A stretch of 6,899 bases of DNA, from positions 1 to 6,899 of the forward strand of contig JAADFH010000016.1 in assembly GCA_013152995.1 (NCBI GenBank). The letters are read 5' to 3'. Below the pieces are notes generated by a model. It ran no database searches. It was not told where the DNA came from and saw nothing but the letters and a program-made list of their open reading frames with translations. The stretch comes from Methanobacteriota archaeon (GTDB lineage: Archaea > Hydrothermarchaeota > Hydrothermarchaeia > Hydrothermarchaeales > BMS3B). This document shows positions 1 through 5,296 of this stretch, piece after piece. A program made the position numbers and the translations under genes. Position 1 is the first letter of the stretch; each line of letters opens with the position of its first letter.

Positions 1-9
1 CCCACAACC

Positions 10-16
10 TTAATAT
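10..16 (+). promoter_or_regulatory. Possible TATA element for the DUF4010 gene
   Basis: The sequence TTAATAT is centred about 27 bases before the ATG at 40. That is the archaeal TATA-to-start distance that would give a leaderless transcript, and no ribosome binding site is visible before this ATG. The reading frame is open back to base 1, so a start upstream of the window would make this match meaningless. Confidence 0.35.
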
Positions 17-39
17 CCCTCTCCAGCCCACCTGAGCCC

Positions 40-1269
40 ATGGGCATGCTGGAGCTTCTCATAGCTGCGCTCGCCGGCGGCTTGCTTGGGCTTGAGCGCG
101 AATCCAGCAACAGGCTCACCGGCGCAAGAACCTTCATGCTCATCTCCACCGCAGGCGCGCTCAGCTCAGAAGCAGCCTCACATGCAGGCTACGTGCTGAT
201 GCTTCCAGCCACCCTTCTGGGCTCCTTCATGCTGGCAGCCTTCATAGGCATCATGAGGTGCCTGATAGAAGACGACACCGGCATGACCACCACAGTAAGC
301 TTCGCCATAGCCTTCCTCATAGGCGTGCTGGTGGGCTTCGGCTACCTGCTTGAAGGCGCCATCATGGCAATTCTCGCCACCCTCATACTCAGCCTCAAAG
401 AGTACACCCTCGCCCTCACCAGGGCAATGAGCCACCGCGAGATAGCCAACGCCATGGAATTCGGCATGGTAGCCTTCGTGCTCTACCCAATTCTGCCTGA
501 ACAGCCCCTTGACCCCTGGGGGCTGGTAAGCCCGAAAAAGCTCGTATTCGTGGTAATAGTCGTGACCAGCATAGGCTTCGCCGGCTTCCTGGCGCTGCGC
601 TGGTTCGGTGCAGACATCGGCATGCCAGTTGCAGGAGCCCTCGGCGGGCTTGTGAACAGCCAGGCAGCGGTGGGAGCACTCTCCGCAAGGGCAAAGCAGA
701 GCAGCGAGCTTGAAGAGCCCGTGCTTCATGCGGTGCTGCTCGCAGGCAGCGTTGCACTGCTCAGAAGCCTTGCAATAGCCACAGCGCTGAGCACGCAGGT
801 AGCGAGCTTCATGCTCGCCCCCTCGCTGGTAATGGCACTCATGCTCGGCATGCCTGCAAGCTTCAGGCTGGGCAGGGAGAAGGGCAGAAGGCTTGAGCTG
901 GAGATGCCCTTCGCCGTGCTTCCCGCGGTGAAGTTCGCGCTCATCTTCACTGGCATAACAGCCCTGGTAAAAGTTGCCCAGAGCATCTCAGAGCAGGGCA
1001 TGTACTTAGCTGCCTTCATCGCGGGCATGGCATCAAGCGGTGCGGTGGTTGCCAGCTTCAGCATGCTCGCAGCAAGGGGTGAGCTTGCCCCCGAAGTGGC
1101 AGGAGCGTGCGCTGTGCTCTCCGGCATAGCCAGCATACTCAGCAAGCTCGTGCTTGTGAGAGCCTCCGGCACCCCCAGGCTCTGCCGCAGGGCTGCAGGC
1201 TACTACTCAGCCGCAGCTATAGCGGGAGCGCTCGTGCTGCTCCTTGAGCTCTACACCCCCTTCTCGTAA
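40..1269 (+). CDS. MgtC/DUF4010 family integral membrane protein
   Basis: This is a hydrophobic protein of 409 residues with about ten or more likely membrane segments. The N-terminal part carries the MgtC/SapB-type signature: GLLGLERE near residues 14-21, then RTFMLISTAGAL near 30-41. The C-terminal half, from about residue 185, matches DUF4010: a P-F-x-L-P-A-x-K-F-A-L-I-F stretch from about residue 290, then a G-M-A-S-S-G-A-V-V-A-S segment and a K in a late helix. The length of about 410 fits the two-part family. Molecular function is unknown; transport or magnesium-related roles come only from MgtC homology. The start is taken at ATG 40 because it places the MgtC signature at the usual distance. 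However, the frame is open to the window edge, and ATG 46 is also possible. Its 3' end converges on and overlaps the spoVG-like gene by 19 bases. Confidence 0.8.
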   Translation: MGMLELLIAALAGGLLGLERESSNRLTGARTFMLISTAGALSSEAASHAGYVLMLPATLLGSFMLAAFIGIMRCLIEDDTGMTTTVSFAIAFLIGVLVGFGYLLEGAIMAILATLILSLKEYTLALTRAMSHREIANAMEFGMVAFVLYPILPEQPLDPWGLVSPKKLVFVVIVVTSIGFAGFLALRWFGADIGMPVAGALGGLVNSQAAVGALSARAKQSSELEEPVLHAVLLAGSVALLRSLAIATALSTQVASFMLAPSLVMALMLGMPASFRLGREKGRRLELEMPFAVLPAVKFALIFTGITALVKVAQSISEQGMYLAAFIAGMASSGAVVASFSMLAARGELAPEVAGACAVLSGIASILSKLVLVRASGTPRLCRRAAGYYSAAAIAGALVLLLELYTPFS

Positions 1270-1505
1270 GCCTCCAGCACCGCACTTACCAGCATCTCCC
1301 TTGCCTCGCGCGATATCGGGTGGAACACATCCCTGTACTCCCCCCGCCTGTTGCGCACGGCAGGCATCCTCACCCAGAGTCCGTGCTCCCCCTCCATCAC
1401 ACAGAGGCGGTGCACCACATAGGCGCCGTCAAAGGTCACGCTGGCGTACGCCTTCAGACTCCCCGCATCCTCAACTCGGTATATCCTGACCTCGGTAATT
1501 TCCAT
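1251..1505 (-). CDS. spoVG: SpoVG family protein
   Basis: This is a small protein of 84 residues that aligns along its whole length with bacterial SpoVG. It begins MEITEVRIYRV, continues with A-S-V-T-F-D-G-A-Y-V-V-H, then GLWVRMPAVRN (compare GLFVAMPSKR) and EYRDVFHPI (compare EFRDIAHPI), and ends in an amphipathic helix. SpoVG proteins bind nucleic acid, with roles described in bacterial sporulation and virulence gene control; the role in an archaeon is unknown. The ATG at 1505 is preferred over GTG at 1514 because it gives the canonical MEIT start and has GGTG-type sequence just upstream. The gene lies downstream of the ArsR-like gene with 56 bases between, and a TATA element in that gap suggests its own promoter. 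The 3' end overlaps the DUF4010 gene convergently. Confidence 0.85.
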   Translation of the reverse strand: MEITEVRIYRVEDAGSLKAYASVTFDGAYVVHRLCVMEGEHGLWVRMPAVRNRRGEYRDVFHPISREAREMLVSAVLEAYEKGV

Positions 1506-1552
1506 CTCACCCACCTTTTCCAGAGTACTCCTAACACTCTTCTCCTGCTCCC

Positions 1553-1560
1553 TTTTTATA
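1553..1560 (-). promoter_or_regulatory. TATA element upstream of spoVG
   Basis: On the minus strand this reads TATAAAAA, lying between the stop of the ArsR-like gene and spoVG. A start site about 25 bases downstream would fall near 1531 and leave a leader of about 26 bases carrying the ribosome binding site. A perfect 8-base palindrome, GAGTACTC, lies at 1523-1530, at the expected transcript start. Its meaning is unknown. Confidence 0.5.
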
Positions 1561-1561
1561 C

Positions 1562-2062
1562 TTATTCCTCCACCTCAACCCGCAGCACCTTCCTCCTGAC
1601 CGGCACAAGCTTCTTCAGCACCACCTCCGCGCTCTCCGCAAGCGTGTAGCGGTGCATCCCCACCTCAGGAAACTCGCCATCAACCTCATAGATGTACAGC
1701 CCATCCTCGCCATCTATGCTGGTGACATACTCCATATCCCCCTTCCTCTCCACCCTCACCCCAGCCACCCTCTTAAGCGCCTCAAGCACCGTGGTGTTCC
1801 TCTCCACCCTCACCCTGTGCACGCTTGCAAGCTCGTCAAGCGCCCTGTAGAGGGGCTCAAAGCTCGCCCTGAGCACCAGCGTCCTGCCGAAACGCCTGCA
1901 CTCCACCAGTCCAGCACCCTCCAGCACCCTCGCATGCTTGGCTGCAACGGGTACGGAGATTCCCAGCTCCCTCGCTATGCCTGTGATGTGCATCTCGCGC
2001 TGCAGCAGCAGTGTAAACATCCGCCTCCTGGTTGCACTCGCAAGGGCGCTGAAGACATCCAT
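1562..2062 (-). CDS. ArsR-type winged-helix regulator with a C-terminal DUF4430-like domain
   Basis: The protein has 166 residues. Residues 1 to about 70 form an ArsR-type winged helix: an A-L-A-S-A-T-R-R-R-M-F-T-L-L opening, a recognition-helix region ISVPVAAKHARVLEGAGLV (35-53) and a wing RRFGRTLVL (56-64). The ELCxCDL metal site of classic ArsR/SmtB sensors is absent. From about residue 84 there is a second domain: NTTVLEAL (89-96), YVTSIDGEDG (112-121), YEVDGEFPEVG (125-135) and a final basic beta strand. This order resembles the DUF4430 beta-grasp fold found, for example, in the C-terminal part of transcobalamin-type proteins; it may bind a ligand. The ATG at 2062 has GAGGAG five bases upstream. 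The gene is divergent from thyX across 52 bases, so control of itself and of thyX is plausible. The DNA-binding part is firm; the second-domain call is moderate. Confidence 0.8.
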   Translation of the reverse strand: MDVFSALASATRRRMFTLLLQREMHITGIARELGISVPVAAKHARVLEGAGLVECRRFGRTLVLRASFEPLYRALDELASVHRVRVERNTTVLEALKRVAGVRVERKGDMEYVTSIDGEDGLYIYEVDGEFPEVGMHRYTLAESAEVVLKKLVPVRRKVLRVEVEE

Positions 2063-2082
2063 GCATGCTCCTCTGCATCAAG

Positions 2083-2091
2083 ATTATAAAA
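2083..2091. promoter_or_regulatory. Single TATA element shared by divergent arsR-like and thyX genes
   Basis: The 52-base gap between the two start codons has only one AT-rich element, built on the palindrome TTATAA (2084-2089). Read rightward it is ATTATAAAA, with its centre about 28 bases before thyX ATG 2115. Read leftward it is TTTTATAAT, about 25 bases before the regulator ATG 2062. Both distances suit archaeal TATA boxes. A short inverted repeat, ATGCA (2061-2065) and TGCAT (2074-2078), overlaps the regulator start and could be an operator, but its arms are only five bases. Confidence 0.5.
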
Positions 2092-2114
2092 GCTTGCCGC
2101 CATAGAGGTTGGGT

Positions 2115-3041
2115 ATGGATATTGAAATAAAGAATCTGAAGGTGTTCAACGGCGTTGAATTTGTTGCCCGCTCCGCAAGGGTAAGCGGCGTGGGGAAGGT
2201 GCGGTGCGACTGCGAGGGCGGCTGTGAGCGCTGCTCGGGCACGGGGCTGAGGGAGCCCACGGATGAGGAAATCTTTGAGATGATAGTTGAGAATGACTAC
2301 TCCAGCGCGCTTGAGCACGTGGTTTTCAGCTTTGAAATTCACGGTCTCAGCAAGGGCAACGCTCTGGAGCTGCTGGAGCACCGCATCGCCTCGCACACGG
2401 GCAGGAGCACCCGCTACCAGAGCGAGCTCGGCTTCGGCTACTGCTTAGCCCCGGAGGTGGAGCGGGTGCTGAGGCGCAACCGCATCCCGGAGAGCACCTA
2501 CAGGGAGTACGTGGAGGGACGCGGGGCTCTACCCGAGCTGCCTGAGAGGGACAGGAAGGTGCTTGAGAGCTACGCGGGGGCTATGAGGTGCGCCAGGGAA
2601 GCCTACGCAAGGCTCCTTGAGCTGGGGGCTGGCAGGGAGTCAGCACGCTACACCCTGCCCTTCGCCCTGCACACCGCCTACACCTACACCATCAACCTGC
2701 GCAGCCTGATAAACTTCTTAGGGCTGAGGCTGTGCGTGCGCGCCTCGCCGGAGATGCGGGAGCTGGCTGCAAAGCTCTACATAGCCGTGCGTGAGAAGTT
2801 CCCCTGGATTTCCTTAGTGTGGTGCAGGGGCTACAACCAGGGCGCATGCCCCGAGAACGAGGTCAGGGACTCACCCCAGGGGAGGGAGTGCCCCTTCAAG
2901 AACCCCGAGAGCAGCGTCTTCATACCCACAAAGAAGCAGGTGCGCAGCGGGATAGAGCTGCGTCCCTTCAGCAGGCAGGAGTTTGAAAGGGTGAGGGAGA
3001 GGCTGCTTGAGCGCTGGGCTCAGAGCAGCGGCTCGGGCTGA
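2115..3041 (+). CDS. thyX: Flavin-dependent thymidylate synthase, atypical, with cysteine knuckle
   Basis: The protein has 308 residues and the ThyX framework, which makes dTMP from dUMP using FAD and methylene-folate. Visible family features are SALEHVVFSFEI (64-75), the signature region EHRIAS...S98-x-R100-Y (88-101), RESARYTLP (174-182) and NLRSLINFLGLR (194-205), whose last Arg matches the dUMP-contacting Arg of the family. There are two oddities. The first residue of the RHR signature is Glu88, and the usual SR before it is S79-K80. A cysteine knuckle C31-x-C33-x3-C37-x2-C40 followed by GTG is inserted after the AARVS segment, and further cysteines lie at 237, 245 and 259 in a C-terminal extension. 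At 308 residues it is longer than typical ThyX (about 220-250). ATG 2115 is chosen because GAGG lies six bases upstream; an in-frame TTG at 2109 is less likely. The 3' end overlaps the marker-8 gene. Confidence 0.85.
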   Translation: MDIEIKNLKVFNGVEFVARSARVSGVGKVRCDCEGGCERCSGTGLREPTDEEIFEMIVENDYSSALEHVVFSFEIHGLSKGNALELLEHRIASHTGRSTRYQSELGFGYCLAPEVERVLRRNRIPESTYREYVEGRGALPELPERDRKVLESYAGAMRCAREAYARLLELGAGRESARYTLPFALHTAYTYTINLRSLINFLGLRLCVRASPEMRELAAKLYIAVREKFPWISLVWCRGYNQGACPENEVRDSPQGRECPFKNPESSVFIPTKKQVRSGIELRPFSRQEFERVRERLLERWAQSSGSG

Positions 3042-3874
3042 ATCTCAGCCGGAAGCACGGGCAGCTCAGCCTTCTGCACCACCATCCTGTCGTCGCAGTG
3101 CAGCACCCTTGCAAGAACGCACCTCTTTCCAGCCTGGGTGAGCGCAAAAACCGGCGCAGGGCTCTGGAGCTGCAGCTTCGCCTCAGGCGCAACCTTCTCC
3201 CTCACAACCCTGGAGGCGCAGCTCCACACCACGTCGGCGTGCTCTGCTATGAGCTCAGCCTCCCTGTCGCCTATGCCGGAGGTGTGCACCACGAACCTCA
3301 CGAACCTGCTGTCTGTGAGCTCCTCCAGCATCTCAGCCCTCTCTCCAGGCACAACCACACCAATCCTGCGGTACCCCTGCTGAAGGGCAAGCCTTGCCCC
3401 CGCAAGCTGGTCTATCTCCGCGCTCTCAGAGACGAGCAGGCATCCGAGCTCCTGCAGCCTGCGCTGGGTTTCAGGTATCGGGGTGGTGCTCTCAAGCACG
3501 GGAATTACGGCACCAACAGCCCTGACAACCCTTCCCAGGCTTGCAACCACACTACCTGCGCCGTCGCACATCACCACGGCGGCATCAAGCACGCCCTCGT
3601 CCAGGCAGTCAGCAAGCATCTCGTGCGCACCCCAGCTCACGCTGGGCGTGGTGAGCTCAAGCACGCGCTCCGTGCTGAACAGCCCCAGCTCCTCCATGTG
3701 CTTCCTCAGCACCCTCTCTATGCTCTCCCTGCTCTCGCTCTCATGCCCGAAGGCGCCGCTCCTGAGCGGACACCTCCTGAGCTTTGGCTCCTCAAGCACC
3801 TTTATCTCCCCATCCTCCACCCTCACCCTGGCTTTAACCATCTCAAGCTCATGCACACCCACATACTTCCTCAT
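3020..3874 (-). CDS. Methanogenesis marker protein 8 (DUF2099)
   Basis: The protein has 284 residues and matches the marker-8 family along most of its length: CPL (35-37), S-T-E-R-V-L-E-L-T-T-P-S-V-S-W-G-A-H-E-M-L (67-87), CDGAGS (103-108), STTPIPE (129-135), A-R-L-A-L-Q-Q-G-Y-R-R-I (160-171), VHTSGIG (196-202) and CAS (219-221). The family occurs in archaea with methyl-coenzyme M reductase; its biochemical function is not established. Cys35, Cys103 and Cys219 are candidates for metal or thiol chemistry. A short C-terminal tail (about residues 260-284) looks non-conserved. ATG 3874 is preferred over ATG 3880 because it forms an ATGA overlap with the nifB stop codon and has GGAGG at a normal distance, whereas the first ATG sits one base from that GGAGG. 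It is translationally coupled to nifB, which suggests a linked role. Confidence 0.88.
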   Translation of the reverse strand: MRKYVGVHELEMVKARVRVEDGEIKVLEEPKLRRCPLRSGAFGHESESRESIERVLRKHMEELGLFSTERVLELTTPSVSWGAHEMLADCLDEGVLDAAVVMCDGAGSVVASLGRVVRAVGAVIPVLESTTPIPETQRRLQELGCLLVSESAEIDQLAGARLALQQGYRRIGVVVPGERAEMLEELTDSRFVRFVVHTSGIGDREAELIAEHADVVWSCASRVVREKVAPEAKLQLQSPAPVFALTQAGKRCVLARVLHCDDRMVVQKAELPVLPAEIQPEPLL

Positions 3875-4695
3875 CCGCATGCCTCCCTGCTGCCTTTAAG
3901 AAATCCCGCCGCATCCGCCCTGCAGCGCACGCAGTGGCGCATCTGGGGCAGGTAGGCGGAGCAGAGCTCCCTGAGCGCCTCCACCTCCTCCCGCGTGGGC
4001 TCGCGCATTCCCGCGAACCTGCTGCCCCGCACGGGAATCAGGGGTATGATGTTGTGAAGGCTTGCGCCTGCTAGAGCTGCACGCCTGGCGATCTCGGGAA
4101 TCTCAGCCGCGTTAACCTCGGGGATGAAGACGGTGTTCACCTTCACCACAAAGCCCATCCTGCATGCCGCCTCAAGACCCTCCCACTGCCTCCTGGTGTG
4201 AAGCTCCCACGCCTCATGCCCGCTGAGCCTCCTGCCGTTGTGCTCCACCCAGGAGTATATCCTGGACCAGGTCTCCTGAGAGAGCGCATTTATGGTTACC
4301 GTGACAAAGCTGACGCCCGCCCTCTTCAGCTCCCCCGCATGCTCCTGCAGAAGCAGTCCGTTGGTGCTCACGCACAGCATGAGCTCGGGATACCTCTCCT
4401 GCAGCAGCCTGAAGGTCTCAAAGGTCTCGGGGTTGGCGAGAGGCTCTCCTGGGCCAGCGATGCCAGCCACGCTCACCTGAGGAATCCTGAGCATCACATG
4501 CGAGAGGTGCTCCACCGCCTCTCCGGGCTGCATAACCCTGGCGGTAACTCCCGGTCTTGACTCATTCACGCATGAGTACCTGCGCAGGCAGTAGTTGCAC
4601 TGCATGTTGCACCTCTTAGCCACGGGAAGGTGCACCCTTGCATAGCTGTCGCAGGCTGAAGAGCTGAAGCACGGGTGCCTCTGCACATCCCACAT
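3871..4695 (-). CDS. nifB: NifB-type radical SAM protein (archaeal, no NifX domain)
   Basis: The protein has 274 residues, the size of the stand-alone archaeal NifB core. It has the NifB opening HPCF (7-10), HLPVAKRCN (22-30), the radical SAM motif C29-x3-C33-x2-C36, then C42-V-N-E-S-R-P-G-V (42-50), GIAGPGEPLANPETF (78-92), C108-x-S-T-N-G, and the C-terminal HCVRCRADAAG (254-264). C9, C42, C108 and the C255-x2-C258 pair are the conserved positions associated with the extra iron-sulfur clusters that NifB fuses, with SAM-derived carbide, into the [8Fe-9S-C] precursor. All appear intact, so an active enzyme is expected. There is no nitrogenase gene in view; the partner is the marker-8 gene, joined by a 4-base ATGA overlap. 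ATG 4695 is about 28 bases after a TATA element, and no convincing ribosome binding site is present, so initiation is probably leaderless or nearly so. Confidence 0.87.
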   Translation of the reverse strand: MWDVQRHPCFSSSACDSYARVHLPVAKRCNMQCNYCLRRYSCVNESRPGVTARVMQPGEAVEHLSHVMLRIPQVSVAGIAGPGEPLANPETFETFRLLQERYPELMLCVSTNGLLLQEHAGELKRAGVSFVTVTINALSQETWSRIYSWVEHNGRRLSGHEAWELHTRRQWEGLEAACRMGFVVKVNTVFIPEVNAAEIPEIARRAALAGASLHNIIPLIPVRGSRFAGMREPTREEVEALRELCSAYLPQMRHCVRCRADAAGFLKGSREACG

Positions 4696-4719
4696 AATCC
4701 ACGTATCAGAATATGATGA

Positions 4720-4727
4720 TATTTAAA
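4720..4727 (-). promoter_or_regulatory. TATA element of the nifB/marker-8 operon
   Basis: The minus strand reads TTTAAATA, a near-consensus archaeal TATA box. It is centred about 28 bases before the nifB ATG, predicting a start site within a few bases of the start codon. It lies in the 85-base gap after the DUF2096-like gene, so the pair can be transcribed separately from the trxB-like operon. No convincing terminator hairpin was seen in that gap. Confidence 0.6.
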
Positions 4728-4780
4728 CTTTGCCTTTACCCGGCTGTAAAACCACACCGCTGGAGACGTGCACAATTGCT

Positions 4781-5296
4781 CTACTCAATCTCCAGAGCCT
4801 CGCGCAGCGCGTTCCTGAGCGCCCTCCTCTCGCCCAGAATAATCACATGCTCCCTGCCGTGCTTCTTTATCTTCACCCCGTGCTTTCTGGAAATCTCAAG
4901 AAGCTTAGCGGGCGTCAGGCGGCTGGTAAGCCTGATTCTTGCCCACCTTCCTGATCTGGGCAAACGTGGATAAAACCTGGCAGGCAGCGGCTCCTCCTCC
5001 CTGTACACACCACCCCTGCGTATATTCTCAAACACCTCTGTCCACCTCTCAAGAAACTCGCTACCGAGCTGCTCGGCGCTCGTGAAAATCCGCATCTGCG
5101 CCTCATCAAGCGCCGCCTCTATCCTCATGAGAATCTCCGGCTCCTCGGTGCCCCTGGTGCGCAGGTCGTTGAGCATGCTCTTTGAGTTCCTCAGCAGCTC
5201 GCTCACGCCCTCCGGCTTGGCACCCTGCCTGAGCACCTCCACCAGCATGTCCATGGTTGCCAGCCATCTCTGGGATAGCATGTCCCTACGGCTCAC
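4781..5296 (-). CDS. Probable DUF2096 family archaeal protein
   Basis: The preferred frame gives 171 residues, cytoplasmic, with no signal or membrane segment. The N-terminal two thirds are helical: L-S-Q-R-W-L-A-T-M-D-M-L-V-E-V-L-R-Q-G opening, a LRNSKSMLNDLR segment, and an A-E-Q-L-G-S-E-F-L-E-R-W stretch. This pattern recalls DUF2096, known mainly from methanogens and relatives, with unknown function. The C-terminal part (I-R-L-T-S-R-L-T-P-A-K-L-L-E-I-S-R-K-H-G, then K-I-K-K-H-G-R-E-H-V-I-I-L-G) is basic, ends in two helices and could bind nucleic acid. The start is placed at GTG 5296 because GGAGGTG lies five bases upstream; the longer frame back to 5377 runs deep into the trxB-like gene, and ATG 5281 is the alternative. 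It overlaps the trxB-like gene by 11 bases and is likely translated with it. The family assignment is from memory of pattern and is moderate. Confidence 0.65.
   Translation of the reverse strand: MSRRDMLSQRWLATMDMLVEVLRQGAKPEGVSELLRNSKSMLNDLRTRGTEEPEILMRIEAALDEAQMRIFTSAEQLGSEFLERWTEVFENIRRGGVYREEEPLPARFYPRLPRSGRWARIRLTSRLTPAKLLEISRKHGVKIKKHGREHVIILGERRALRNALREALEIE

Noticed and set aside
178..729. Minus-strand open frame of 183 codons inside the DUF4010 gene
   Set aside because: The composition (many His, Cys, Gly, Tyr) is typical of a shadow of a membrane protein frame, and the sense frame has clear family motifs.
2061..2078. Inverted repeat ATGCA-N8-TGCAT as an ArsR operator
   Set aside because: The arms are only five bases and part of this is the start codon region; chance is a sufficient explanation, so it is only mentioned and not called.
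1857..2396. Minus-strand open frame spanning the regulator/thyX promoter gap
   Set aside because: It crosses two recognised genes in other frames and their shared promoter, and has no family resemblance.
3098..3955. Long plus-strand open frame of 285 codons antisense to the marker-8 gene
   Set aside because: It mirrors a clear marker-8 frame, is rich in His, Pro and Leu as expected of a GC-rich shadow frame, and has no recognisable motif.
3871..4695. Evidence for a nitrogen-fixation cluster
   Set aside because: NifB alone does not show nitrogen fixation; no nifH, nifD, nifK, nifE or nifN is seen in the window.
4696..4780. Terminator or small RNA in the gap between the DUF2096-like gene and nifB
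   Set aside because: Only a short T-run and small palindromes (GTGCAC, CAATTG) were found; there is no convincing hairpin beyond the nifB TATA box.
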